A DNA stretch of 64,000 bases from Paracyclopina nana (GCA_019096065.1 JAGUCH010000001.1:10974001-11038000), one strand, 5' to 3'; positions 1 through 12,601 are shown, counted from the stretch's first letter. Program-made: numbers and translations. The notes: generated by a model from the letters alone, not told the origin.

Positions 1-1436
1 GTTGAACAAGCCTTATTACTAATCAGAGCTTATGAAGCTTATAAATGTTTTCAGCAGGCATTCAGAATGTCTTCAACCATCGAAATCAAAGCAAAAAACA
101 TGGACTCAAAATAGAAAATCTTTTGATGAATGCACTTAGCAAGCCCAAGCTTCATCAATTTTTAGCCATAAATTATAAGAGACTTTCTAGATGGCAATAG
201 TTTGGGGCTCTCCAAGGTTCCCTATAAGCTCCAGCAGGCCAACAAATTAGAAATTGGCAGAAACAGCTCTGGATGAAACAAATTACGCCAAAAAAAGACA
301 TCCAGAACTGAAAACGCTCGCTTGGACAAATATGGTCAAGTGATCTGTTCCCAGTTAATTGTGTTTTCTTATGTTCAAATATGCATTTTGGCATTTTAAA
401 TTATAACTTTTGTTGGAAGCACATGCCGCCAAAATTGGTTCGTATTTGCTCTATAACAAAAAGGAGAGTGCAAAACTCGTCAAAGAAAATATTATGTGAG
501 TCCAGATAGAGCAGTAGATGAAAAATAATACGAGGAGGCTTTCTTTCCCCCAAAAAAGATTAATTGAGGAAAAAGTGTCTGTTGAAAGCTTTTAAGTAAT
601 TATTATGTAATTACTCAAATCTTATGGCTTTACCTGCTAAACGTATATTTTGTTGTTGATGATCCTGCCATCTGAATTTAGCTTATTTCCTCTAGGCAGG
701 AAGCAAGGTGACTGAGTTGCCCAAGGTCAGATTCTTAAACAACAACCAACCCTGTCGCTATGCATGACTCATCCAAGATGGTATTAAACGCGAAAAAAAC
801 GTGATAAATCTGAAAAAAGTAATATCTTCACTCCATTCATTTTTAAAATTGTCTTTTTATAACGAAAGAAATGCAAGCTTTACTAACAATTGAGCTTTTA
901 TTCATTTACAAATGCTTGGTTTTTTCAAGAAATTAACTTTAGAAAGTAGCTCCAAAAGACTCATTACGTCATAAGTCAAGCGTCTGTGAAAATTTTTTTT
1001 ATATGCCACAGCCATCGATCAAGCTTTGCTAAAACCAGCGAACTGAAACGGAGGTCTTCAAAGAAAGGACGTTCTGCTTCATTTAGCTAAGTAAGAGGAT
1101 TTTGTAGGATCATGTCCCCTTTTGCTTAGGGTCACGCTGGCCATTTTAGTCATTTTTCACTCTACAGCGCTAAAGGCTATAAGTTTTTTCTTAACATGAA
1201 AAAGGAAATTGAGGGCCTCGAAGTGGATAAAAAATCGCCCATTTGGAGGAGGCAAGTCATCGTATTTGGAATATTTGGGCCACTTTTAAAGATGAGTATC
1301 ACCTCAGGGCACAGCATAAGATATGCTTTGATGCAAAGCTGATAGCGTTTTTTTGATATTTACACATGGATAAAGGTACCACCATCATGTAAGCAGAAAA
1401 GAATATCTCTTTTTAGTTAATGCAAGGTAATAATAT
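1..1436. other. Intergenic, no gene recognised
   Basis: AT-rich sequence. The only open frames are short, unlike any family I know, and lack splice-supported neighbours. I see no RNA gene or clear repeat. Confidence 0.5.
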
Positions 1437-1653
1437 GTGTTTGCAACAGAGACGGAGTTGCAAACCAGGTTATTAATCACATTCTCTCACGTGCTGGAGA
1501 GGAGGAGCTCTCTCCGCAGAAATCTTCGAGGCAGGGCCTCTCTTCGTAGGCCTCAGAAAAGCCAGAAAGCCGTCGACGAAAGAAGACGCGATCAAATCGT
1601 TATTCAAGCAGAGGACTCGCACTCAGGACAACCGCAATTACTACTATACTTCG
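1437..1653 (+). other. Candidate 5' untranslated exon of the downstream GPCR
   Basis: A locally GC-richer stretch ends in a strong donor (tcg|gtaagttcc, after base 1653). An acceptor (ctttgcag, ending at 2106) lies 8 bp upstream of the GPCR start codon at 2114. Splicing these two would give a leader exon. The open frame through it resembles no protein. The left edge is unknown. This rests on splice-site logic only. Confidence 0.25.
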
Positions 1654-2113
1654 GTAAGTTCCTTTTTCCCGCAAATACAATTACTAGAAACATGGCAGTG
1701 CTGATCGCCTATGCGTGCGGCTCAGTCTGGGAACTGCACCAACTTTTGGGCCCTAATTACAGGAGAAGAGACCCCACAAAACATAGTGAAACTTGAAAGT
1801 AGCGAAGTAAAACTTGATTCAGGCGTTAAAAGAAATTATACTATGTTGAGCGTCTCTGATTTCGGGCGTTCACGTCAAAATAAGGTATCATCTGTAAACG
1901 TTAAGTAGACTTTCATGTTTTGTGGGGGATTTTTTCACCTTGCTAGAACGGGCCTACATTATGGCAGCCAACCATGTTATCAACCGTTATGAAGCTCTTG
2001 AGCTTCACTTAGCAAGAACTGCAATTAGCTCATTTTTAATACCCTAGTTAATACGTAATATGTACAATCGTTATTACGTTACTTACACGTGCACCTTACT
2101 TTGCAGCCCAAAC

Positions 2114-5100
2114 ATGAACGTGACTAATGGAACTGCTCTGGATTGCCCTCTGTACACCCATGAAAGTGATGACTGGATCGATTTTTTTAACTTTTGGGTG
2201 GGAGGAGTGACCCAAACTTTTGTCACAATTCCAGGTCTTTTAGGTAATAATCGCTTTTTACTATAGCTAATCAAAGGATGTTCTGAAGGCCCATCATTAG
2301 ATGTTTTACTAAATTTTTTTGCTGAACAATCGCTGAACAAATTAATCAAATGAGTACCTTAACAAGCCTCTGAAAGCCCTCATTAAGTACACTCATATTG
2401 AATTCGACTCTTCCATGGCAACGATCCCAAATATTTTATGTTTGACTTGGCAAAGGACCTAACCCAAACTACTTACAACACCCAAAAATTATATATTTTC
2501 TGAAAGCTTATGTCCCAGGGGTTCATTTGGTGATAAAATAAAAATCCTGGCCTATAGCTTCCAATAACATAAAAATTTTAAAAACGTTTTGCGCAAAAAC
2601 GGCTCATTTTTTGGGGATAGTTAGCTTCAATGACCCCCACTAAAATTCAAAAATAAAACTTAAGTTACTTGATAGTAAAATGGCTAGGATGAACAGAAAC
2701 GGAGATATAGCTATGCTAAAAGTTGATTACTGCCACCTTGATTAATTTTGCTTAGTAAGTTTGGCAACAAATATATCATTTTGGGTGCATTTTACAGACT
2801 TGCTTATGAAATAAGAAAAGTTAGATCTCCTTTTTTAAGAAGGGGTCACTGCTATTAATAATCTCATAAAATAATAAACTGTAGGTGCTAGACGTTTTTG
2901 AAAATTTTATGTTATGGGAAGCCATAGGTCAGGATTTTTAAATTGCTACCAAATGAACCCTAAGAACATAAGCTTTCAGAAAATGTATATTTTTTGGGTG
3001 TTGTTAAGAGTTTGGGTTAGGACCTTCTTCAAGTCAATGTGAAATTAAAACAGTTCCTATTCACACTTTCGTGCTCTCGTTCAAAGAATTCCCATCCTTT
3101 TGTATTTCTATGCTTGTGCTTTCCTAAGGAGCTCAAAGAAAAACTCAGCTGATGTTCCCCCAAGATGCTCATTGAGCAGAAAAGTGTTGTGATGCTAAGC
3201 AACTTTGATCAGGGTTTTCGACAATCATTTAAGACAGTCACTTTATTAGACAAGGGAGAAAGGTCTTCTCAAAGAGTCCAATAAAGTCCAATTAATGGGC
3301 CAAGAATGGCACTGCATTCATGCTTTTCTCGGGAAAGTAATAGCCTTACGGATATTTTTTGCAGGGAACATGTTTTTCAGCTTTATTCTGACTAGACGTG
3401 AGTTGAGGAACTCATTTAATTCGCTCCTGGTGGCCCTAGCCTTCTTCGATAGCTGCTACTTGATAGGCGCACAATTGGAAGCAATGAGGTAAATTATCTT
3501 CATTTTCCTAATATAGCCCATTAAGTTTCTTCTGAGATCAAGGCTCTTCGGCTATGCTTAAGTACCATTTATTAGCTTTCACAGACAACACTTACCATAT
3601 ATGCTAGCCGCGAGACAACTTTTGCCATAAAACACTTCTTGCCTTAATGCCCAGTTCATGGGCAGCTAGGAAACAACTTAAAAATGCTCAAAAGCAAAGT
3701 AAAAAATGGACAAAACTGACTTCAGCTCACTAGCTGATACCCAAAATCAGATCAACTTCAAGTCACCTAATGAGCAAGTAATCTCAATTTTTTTCGTAAA
3801 AGCGTACTCAATTGGGGATATTTTCAGCTCGATGAGTAAAAAAAGCCAAAAAGTTAAAAGCCATTTATGTCAGAGCGAAATGATGACCAATTTAATCATT
3901 AACGGCTTAATTTGCCCATAGAAATACTGTTCGGTCTCAAGCTGATCTAGTTAAAACCGGAGTTGACCTTAAACACTACCCATCGGTAGATACTCTTTAT
4001 TAAAACGTACTGCCATTTCGATCATATTATTGGCACCCGTTCCTTTTTGGAGTCTTCTAGCTCAGAAGATCTGGGCATTAATGCTCAGAGAATACTATTT
4101 TAGCTAAGATTACCAACATTATTTAATGCACGTTCGCTGGTACATCCTATACCTACTCGAAGAAATAAAGGAAAATAATACAATTGAATGCATTTACTAG
4201 CTACATTTATGCTTAATGTGGTCTGTGTTAGGAAACTTGTTTGCTATACGTTGCTAAGAACTGTAGTCAACGCGAGATCTCGAGCTGTCGTAATTACTCT
4301 TTGAAATCGTGCTTTGCATGCATAAATAGATGATGAAGATCGATTAACTATTTACATGCAGCTCCTCAATTGTATTATCTTGCAAAATAAAACTCCTTGC
4401 TAAGAGAGAAATAATTTTTCTTTGCCAACAGAGTGAGCTTTGATATGGCCACCAGCCTGCACATCATTCTGTTCCCATACCTGTTGTACCCTGGACAAAA
4501 TCTTGCCATGACTGGATCAATATTCATGATCATAGCCATTGCATTTGAGAGGTAATTTTCTGAATGACATGAATTCAGCTAACTAATATTGGTTTTAAGG
4601 TACGTGGCTGTGCACAATCCATTGGATTATAAACAAGCCATGAATGACTATGGAGCCATCAAGAGAAGATTGGCCCATTATTTGCTGCCAGTGATAATAG
4701 CTTCAATTCTCTTCAACGTGCCCAAGTTCTTTGAGGCCACCTACTACTACCAAACGAGAACGGTCAGTGTTTTTCCTCGTAGCTTGAATGAATACACTTT
4801 TTGGAACTCGACACTTGCACATTTCCTTCGCATCCTTCGTGTCCTTTATGCAGCACACTTAAGTTCACTTTATTGCAGACCTACAAACTTCGCTTTCAGC
4901 ATAAAATAAATGGCTCGGGGAAAATATCCCCGCAAAAACGGGATGACTAAAATATGGGGGCTTAAATTGAAAATGCTGCGAAAATGCTCAGAAAACGTGG
5001 ATTGCTCATTTTCAGGACTCGAGTGGCCACAATGTAACTGAGGTTCACCTGAATGTCACTTCTCTGAGGATTCATCCTGCGTATTCGACTTACGTGAATT

Positions 5101-8100
5101 GGAGCCAAAGTTTAGTTCTGGGCTTTATTCCAGCTGCTCTCCTGGTCTACTTCAACATGAAAATCTACTTAGATGTCAGGTAGTTGTAGGAGACATGAAA
5201 TATTCCAAGAATGATACTTAATTCCTTCTGTTACTATATCTTTCTGTAGAGAAAGGGAACGAAGGAAAAGACCGCCGCCAATTCAGCAGGGAAGGACTCC
5301 CGACGGAGCGGAAAATATTATTGTGGAAAGTCACGAACATGGTAAACTAATCTCTTACTTTTCCAACATAGGCCAAGATCTAAAATAAGAGCAACAATTT
5401 ATTTTGGATGTTATTTAAAAAAATCTTGACAACTCTCTTTGTCATCAAGCTTTTATTTTGCTTCTGTATTTGCAAGCAGAGTCATAGTTCCAGTTTTCTG
5501 CAAGAGCCTGGTACCTGAAAAAAACCAGTTTTGCTAAGAAGCAGTTTGACTGAGCCAGCTTGCATCTCATTAAAATACTTTCGTACTTAGCCTTTTTAAT
5601 AAGCATTTTACTGGCTCACTTTTATAAAAGCATAGCATTGGTAGCAATTGCTCAGACAACAAACGTGAGCAGCCATCAGAATTAAACCCGAGCTCTCAGT
5701 GATGTCATAAGATTCATCAGCGCATGCAACATATGCTATATTTACTTTCATGCTCCATGCCTTAATTAAATCTAGATCATACTCCTGTAGAGCCCTCAAC
5801 TCAACAACAAGTATCCTCCAGTCTGAAGACACCAACTATTAGTGGTGCCCCCAAAGACATGCTCGAAAAACCGGATAGGGCTTCTAAGCCTCTGCTAAAA
5901 ATCCCTAAGCCAGCGAAGAAGTAAGTCAACATTCGTATAATCATTATTTTTCATTAAATCCATGCATGCCAATTTTTCACAAGGATTTCGCTCTCAATGC
6001 AGTTAATATAGCATTATACGCCGACAGCCTAAAGGCGTATAATGCTATTACTATTAGCTACCCCCTACATTTATGCATATTCCCAAATTCAGTTTTGGTT
6101 GGGTTTTTTGTACAATTTTAAGGACAAAATTGCCTTAAATTCAGTAGTTTGCTTTATCACGTACTTTCGCAGTGCGCACTGCCACCTGGCAAGGCATGAT
6201 GAGCGCGCGGTCAGCTAAGATGACCCAATGGCTCAACTAAGTTCACCAAACGCGCTGCTGACTCTAGCTGTAAGTAGCACTGTTCAGCAAAGATGCTGCC
6301 TGTACCGGCTCGGCCGCTTATTGTACAGCTATATTAGCTTACAAAAAACTGTTATGATTAAGGCAAGATGATCTATAGTAATAAGGTGAGTTCTTGTCGC
6401 TGCTGTACTATAGCACACAGTCTGACTGAGCTGTGGGGGCGGCCGTACTTGGATCGACTAGGACATACTGTCCCTGGATAGACTGCAACAGATCGTCCTT
6501 GGATAGACAGACAGAACTCATAGTCCCTGGATCGACGAGACGGATAGTCCTTGGATCGACTACTATGACTTAGCAGGACCTAGGTCGACTAGAACGAACA
6601 GTGCTAGGATAGACTGACATAACTGACTGTCCCTGCATCGAAAAACGGATCGTCCTTGGATCGACAGCTAGAACGTACTGTACAATGTTAGAATTCAACA
6701 AAAACTTTTGTTCTATCCAAGGACTGTATGTTCTCATAGTCGATCCAAGGACGATTCGTCTTGTTGATCCAAGTACATTTCGTTTTTCTTGTCTAACCTA
6801 ATACATGTCAGTCCTGGTCTATCCAAGGACTGTGTGTTCTGACAGTCGGTCCACGGATGATCCGTTTTGTCGATGCAAGGCCGGTTCGTCGTAGTCTATC
6901 CACGGACGATCCGTTGTCGATCCAAGGGTAGGAGTCCCTGTGGGGGCGGCCGTACTTGGATCGACTAGGACATACTGTCCCTGGATAGACTGCAACAGAT
7001 CGTCCTTGGATAGACAGACAGAACTCATAGTCCCTGGATCGACGAGACGGATAGTCCTTGGATCGACTACTATGACTTAGCAGGACCTAGGTCGACTAGA
7101 ACGAACAGTGCTAGGATAGACTGACATAACTGACTGTCCCTGCATCGAAAAACGGATCGTCCTTGGATCGACAGCTAGAACGTACTGTACAATGTTAGAA
7201 TTCAACAAAAACTTTTGTTCTATCCAAGGACTGTATGTTCTCATAGTCGATCCAAGGACGATTCGTCTTGTCGATCCAAGTACATTTCGTTTTTCTTGTC
7301 TAACCTAATACATGTCAGTCCTGGTCTATCCAAGGACTGTGTGTTCTGACAGTCGGTCCACGGATGATCCGTTTTGTCGATGCAAGGCCGGTTCGTCGTA
7401 GTCTATCCACGGACGATCCGTTGTCGATCCAAGGGTAGGAGTCCCTGTGGGGGCGGCCGTACTTGGATCGACTAGGACATACTGTCCCTGGATAGACTGC
7501 AACAGATCGTCCTTGGATAGACAGACAGAACTCATAGTCCCTGGATCGACGAGACGGATAGTCCTTGGATCGACTACTATGACTTAGCAGGACCTAGGTC
7601 GACTAGAACGAACAGTGCTAGGATAGACTGACATAACTGACTGTCCCTGCATCGAAAAACGGATCGTCCTTGGATCGACAGCTAGAACGTACTGTACAAT
7701 GTTAGAATTCAACAAAAACTTTTGTTCTATCCAAGGACTGTATGTTCTCATAGTCGATCCAAGGACGATTCGTCTTGTCGATCCAAGTACATTTCGTTTT
7801 TCTTGTCTAACCTAATACATGTCAGTCCTGGTCTATCCAAGGACTGTGTGTTCTGACAGTCGGTCCACGGATGATCCGTTTTGTCGATGCAAGGCCGGTT
7901 CGTCGTAGTCTATCCACGGACGATCCGTTGTCGATCCAAGGGTAGGAGTCCCTGTGGGGGCGGCCGTACTTGGATCGACTAGGACATACTGTCCCTGGAT
8001 AGACTGCAACAGATCGTCCTTGGATAGACAGACAGAACTCATAGTCCCTGGATCGACGAGACGGATAGTCCTTGGATCGACTACTATGACTTAGCAGGAC

Positions 8101-11100
8101 CTAGGTCGACTAGAACGAACAGTGCTAGGATAGACTGACATAACTGACTGTCCCTGCATCGAAAAACGGATCGTCCTTGGATCGACAGCTAGAACGTACT
8201 GTACAATGTTAGAATTCAACAAAAACTTTTGTTCTATCCAAGGACTGTATGTTCTCATAGTCGATCCAAGGACGATTCGTCTTGTCGATCCAAGTACATT
8301 TCGTTTTTCTTGTCTAACCTAATACATGTCAGTCCTGGTCTATCCAAGGACTGTGTGTTCTGACAGTCGGTCCACGGATGATCCGTTTTGTCGATGCAAG
8401 GCCGGTTCGTCGTAGTCTATCCACGGACGATCCGTTGTCGATCCAAGGGTAGGAGTCCCTGTGGGGGCGGCCGTACTTGGATCGACTAGGACATACTGTC
8501 CCTGGATAGACTGCAACAGATCGTCCTTGGATAGACAGACAGAACTCATAGTCCCTGGATCGACGAGACGGATAGTCCTTGGATCGACTACTATGACTTA
8601 GCAGGACCTAGGTCGACTAGAACGAACAGTGCTAGGATAGACTGACATAACTGACTGTCCCTGCATCGAAAAACGGATCGTCCTTGGATCGACAGCTAGA
8701 ACGTACTGTACAATGTTAGAATTCAACAAAAACTTTTGTTCTATCCAAGGACTGTATGTTCTCATAGTCGATCCAAGGACGATTCGTCTTGTCGATCCAA
8801 GTACATTTCGTTTTTCTTGTCTAACCTAATACATGTCAGTCCTGGTCTATCCAAGGACTGTGTGTTCTGACAGTCGGTCCACGGATGATCCGTTTTGTCG
8901 ATGCAAGGCCGGTTCGTCGTAGTCTATCCACGGACGATCCGTTGTCGATCCAAGGGTAGGAGTCCAGCTGTGGTAGGCTTCAAGACAAAATTTCAATATA
9001 ATTCTGTGGATTTCACTTCCAAAAATTTCCATAACCTGCCTTAAATTATCAAAAAGTGCCCAAATTGCATACTTTTTTAAAAAATACAGAACTTATCTAG
9101 GAGCTCTTTTGAAGACGCGTGAGATTAGCCCGCTTGCTTCCATGACTGACACATCACTTGAGCTCACGCGCTATGTAGTAAGAACTACTAGCGCCACCTA
9201 GGCTAAGACAAACAGATTTGGTGATTTTAGCATGCAAAACTTGCGTCAAGAACTCACTTACGAGACCCCCCTGGATTAAGGAAAATATAGCTGGCTCAGT
9301 GGTAGAGCATCGGCACTCTAATCGGCTGCCCCGAGTTCGATTCTTACAACTCCTTTGCTATTTTTTCTTTCATATTGATATGAAATAGATGGCGCAAGGA
9401 TCATGTAAGGTATAATGATCATTATCCACTTGTAGATGGATAATGGTCATTATCTTCCTCTAAATTAACTAGCAATGAAAAATCATGGAAAAGATTTTGC
9501 ATCACTTAAAGAGCGGACGTTCAATTTTGTGGGTCGAAAAAAGCCAGCCCGTGCTCAGCGATTTTCTGCGCTAATAGCTGTTTTAAGTGTAGTTGAGTGA
9601 CAATATCTTATTTGTTCCGCCGAGATGCTGCTGCTCCAGGAAAGGTTTGACGAACTGAGCCAAGCAATTTTTTTTGCAGAACTTTTAACAAAAATGCGAC
9701 TAAAATGGTGAAAATGAAAGCTTGTGTTAGGAGTTGCCCTACTATGACTATTTTTAATTATTTGCTCCCATTCCATTAAAGAAATTAAGTCATTGTTTAA
9801 TGGAAAACAAGCTATTTTTTTGGCCCAAATAAGTAGGCTCGTTTTATCAAAATCCTAATTCCGACCCACGCTAATAAAATTTCAGTCTACGCGCTGAGAT
9901 CGCAAAATAGCTTGTCCACTCTTTAAGTGATGCAAAATCTTTTAATCATGGATATTATGAGGTCGGAACTTATGTACTGCTCAGCCCTCTCAGCTAATAG
10001 TAATATCAATTAGCTTCAATTAGTGTTGATGGTTTGTTTAACTTTCACAGATTTTCATAAATAGAACAATTTGAAAAGTTTCTCAGCAACTGCGAATGAA
10101 TGCAGCGAACCACAGCAGCGCTCGCTTGGTTTAGGCCAGAAAATATTGCACCAAGTTTGGTTCAGAACGCTTCAAAAAGTTCCCCTGAGAGTGCAGTAAT
10201 AGAGTCTTGATCAAATCATGATTTGTGGGTACGAAAAAAGCCTTCCAAGTCACAAATTATGCCTCTTTGGAACAAGAAAGCAACCTCAGAGGGAAAGTTA
10301 GTTGTTTTTCGACGTGCTAGCACTATATTGAATTCGTATTGACAAGCAGCAGTGGTAGTGATAATACTAAATTATTCACGCATCTCTGGCGTACTATGTC
10401 TTCAGCCCGGTTCCAACAACAAAATAAGTATAGTATAAGTACGATTAACCAGTATAGTATGGTACAGCTGAGCGCGCGAGCTAGCAGGCACCATACTATA
10501 CTTATAAGTATAAGTAAGGTGTCCATACTGTACTGATTTTCATAGTTGGAACCGGGCTATCAACTGCGAAGTTATGAACAAAAGTTTTACATATATGCGT
10601 GCCTATTCTGAAAAAGATATAGTATATATTCCACATTCTATAGCATATTGAGCCTGCTGGCGCTAGGAAATAAATTTCCACCCTTTGCAGGCTTTCGTTC
10701 AGAGGCAAATCGAATTCCCCATCATCTCCCACGAAAAGTAATGCCAAGAGAAGGAAAGCGGAGGACAGAATGGCAATGATATTTGTTGCCATTGTCACAG
10801 GATTCCTATTGACGAATTTCCCCAGGATTCTGCTCAATTTTCATGAAATCCTCGTGTTTGATAATGCAATGGCCTGCAGCTCAGCTGGTTTTAGGTAAAA
10901 GATGCTAATATGTGAAAAATCTCTATTGAAATTTTTTTGAGGGGCTTTTGGACTCACAGCTAAGATGATTAGAATAATTGACTTCCTACCTTCCAGGAGC
11001 TTTCCAGTGTGGTCTCGCATCCTGAACTCATTTTCACTCTTACTGATGGTCATAAATTCCTCCATGAATATTTTGTTCTATGGAGTTTTCAATGGGCAAT

Positions 11101-11618
11101 TTCGAAAGGTAGCCCGGTGAGTAGGCTTCTTGCTGCATTTTTTCGTCTTTCTTTAGATACACCATCCAGCTTTCGATCAATATGGCAATTTTTCGTTTCA
11201 AAATGCATTTTCTTTCGACAAAAAGAAGTTCCACTTGGCGCTCAATATCTTTAACCAATACAACCCATTGCAAATATCAATTGAGAAATTTCACAAAACT
11301 TTGGTAAATATAGCAATCATAACTGCGGATTTGCAAGTAAATTAAGCTTAGAAAAGATAGCTTGAGCTGTGCTGTGCTACCTTTTGTAAAGCGCAAATGA
11401 CTCGCGGTGAACTAATACGACAAAATGAACAAAAACTTGGCTAAAACTTTTGTGAAGGGATTCCTGCTTTCAGAAACTTTCTGATGAACGACTCCACGAG
11501 AGATGGACGCCGGCGAGAGGTTCCACGCGACGATGATGATGAAACCAGAGTTCCTCTGGCTGGACCAAACAAGGTATACATAGCATTGTACCGGCTAGTG
11601 GAATCTAAATCTCATTAG
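2114..11618 (+). CDS. FMRFamide-receptor-like class A neuropeptide GPCR
   Basis: Ten coding exons: 2114-2243, 3365-3488, 4432-4551, 4600-4762, 5016-5179, 5250-5341, 5791-5920, 10691-10894, 10997-11116, 11474-11618. They give 463 aa in consistent phase. The protein has an extracellular N-terminus with N-glycosylation sites (NVT, NGT), then TM1 (PGLLGNMFFSFIL), TM2-3, FERYVAV in place of DRY after TM3, and NPLDY in the second intracellular loop. TM4-5 follow, with VPKFFEA resembling the MPRFWE motif of insect FMRFamide receptors. A long basic third loop leads to TM6 (TGFLLTNFPRILLNF) and TM7 (NSSMNIFFY). The tail is short and acidic. In insects this family signals at the plasma membrane in response to RFamide peptides; the ligand here is inferred. 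The 4.8 kb intron between exons 7 and 8 carries nested transposons. The last exon could also donate at 11570 (aag|gtata), so the tail is the least certain part. Confidence 0.85.
2440..3045. repeat. Foldback/MITE-like inverted repeat in GPCR intron 1
   Basis: Two arms of about 150 bp (roughly 2440-2592 and 2889-3045) are inverted copies. Both contain cctaacccaaact and ttttctgaaagcttatgt at matching places. Identity is roughly 85% by eye, and about 300 bp of unrelated sequence separates them. No clear target duplication was found, so the superfamily is unknown. The element looks old. Confidence 0.7.
6005..6050. repeat. Short perfect hairpin
   Basis: The stem tagcattatacgcc (6009-6022) pairs perfectly with 6034-6047 across an 11-nt loop. 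It lies inside the large GPCR intron. It may be a remnant of a small palindromic element; no function is implied. Confidence 0.6.
6364..9273 (+). mobile_element. hAT-like non-autonomous element, copy 1, interrupted by a nested foldback array
   Basis: The element begins CAAGATGATCTATAG and ends CGAGACCCCCCTG. It is flanked by an exact 8-bp target duplication, gattaagg (6356-6363 and 9274-9281). The 3' terminus read inward (CAGGGGGGTCTCG) resembles hAT inverted termini, and an 8-bp TSD is typical of hAT. The ends share a subterminal inverted motif (GTGAGTTCTTG). There is no transposase ORF. Without the insertion at 6437-8973 the copy would be about 373 bp, matching the copies at 26203 and 38506. 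It lies in sense orientation in the GPCR intron. Confidence 0.9.
6437..8971. repeat. Five tandem copies of a 507-bp foldback unit, nested in the hAT-like element
   Basis: Units start at 6437, 6944, 7451, 7958 and 8465. Each is a 501-bp body plus a 6-bp linker. Each body is a foldback: about nine degenerate repeats of ccttggatcgac spaced about 25 bp in the left half, and about eight inverted copies in the right half. The centre is near-palindromic (aacaaaaacttttgtt). Units appear identical except for one base (t at 6765, c at 7272 and later). The whole array is bracketed by agctgtgg at 6429-6436 and 8966-8973. The 69-residue open frames repeated every 507 bp have no coding character. Confidence 0.93.
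9283..9353 (+). pseudogene. tRNA-like sequence (degenerate)
   Basis: A D-arm-like stretch (ggctcagtggtagagca) and a T-loop-like gagttcgattc are spaced as in a tRNA. However, the anticodon and T stems do not pair well and the acceptor stem is poor. It starts right after the TSD of the hAT-like element. It is probably a tRNA pseudogene or a tRNA-derived SINE head, not a working tRNA. Confidence 0.4.
9412..9453. repeat. Hairpin with 17-bp arms
   Basis: Arms 9412-9428 and 9437-9453 (ataatgatcattatcca and its near-complement) pair with one mismatch over an 8-nt loop. It is in the GPCR intron. Confidence 0.6.
9484..9950. repeat. Inverted-repeat element of about 470 bp
   Basis: The arms at 9484-9518 and 9914-9950 are inverted copies sharing gattttgcatcacttaaag. 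A weaker inverted match (gtgggtcg) lies further in. There is no coding capacity. It is a MITE-like relic in the large GPCR intron. Confidence 0.6.
10404..10558. mobile_element. Small MITE with 14-bp terminal inverted repeats
   Basis: The perfect inverted termini AGCCCGGTTCCAAC (10404-10417 and 10545-10558) enclose about 130 bp. The interior is full of palindromic tatagtat/ataagtata repeats, including a hairpin around ccatactatact. No clear TSD. It lies 130 bp upstream of the exon encoding TM6 of the GPCR. Confidence 0.65.
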
Positions 11619-12601
11619 GTGGAGCTAAGCTCTGAATTGGTCAAGAATCGCCATGTCACGCAAAAAAAGCCACCTTGCCTGGATCCCAGCCACGCAATTG
11701 TAAAATGACTGAGCTCGGCAAAAAACTTTTGCCATCGTGACTCACGCTGACGAACGAAGCAGCTTACAAGAGGCCATCAAATAAAGAATACTAGCTGCCA
11801 TAAAAGAGCAATTGACGTGACACTGTACGCAAGCATTTTGCAAAATTAGAAGCAATTTTATAATCGCCTTTCTTGTGAAGAAATCAATTGGAGCTCTGCC
11901 AGGCTTTAGGCAACATCATTTCATAAAATGCAAATTATTCTCGGTACATTTGTTGAACACTTGTGTTTAATCAAATTCCATGCAAATTATTGCCAAAAAG
12001 ATTGGAGTACAAAGAAAGTGCGGAATCCAAGTATTTGAGGCTTTCGTCCCCTATGGTACCACTTCCGAAATTAGGTTTTTTTGTAGTGAGCTTTGTAGCA
12101 GACTGATCTCAGCTATAAGATGGCTTACTGTGCTTGTGGCCATGTATCCGCGGAGGTTTTATAATGTTCCAGCAGAAAATGCATTTTCGAGTGCATGGTA
12201 GTAGTACTTCTGGAAACAGCTCAATCTTAGCGATTATGATAGGATAGAAGCATGAAATTGAGCATGAAATGAGGACCTAATCAGGAGGCCTCAATTGCAG
12301 ATAACAAAGCAATTTTTTTAATGCATGAGCATTAAAAATGTGATCATGATTTCCCCAACAAATAGAGAATTGACGGTAGTTCTGAACTAATGTAATACAT
12401 GTGCGTGAAAGACTTTGATTTGGGCTGATTGCTCTCAAAGTTACGATTCAATTATGCATGCCAAAAGATCCGGTTTAATAATTGATTAATTTGTTCAAAA
12501 GTAATCACCCTCTTTATCTGAATGTGTACCTTTTTTCAGCGCCAGCTCAGAGCTTTAATTAACGTACCAGCGAATGAGACTCAAGTGTAGAGAAGAAAGC
12601 T
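11619..12601. other. Convergent intergenic space
   Basis: The 3' ends of the GPCR (+) and NAA35 (-) face each other here. I see no gene, RNA or clear repeat. Confidence 0.5.

Noticed and set aside
6819..9032. Identical 69-residue minus-strand open frames every 507 bp
   Set aside because: They are by-products of the tandem foldback unit; the sequence is palindromic repeat with no coding signature.
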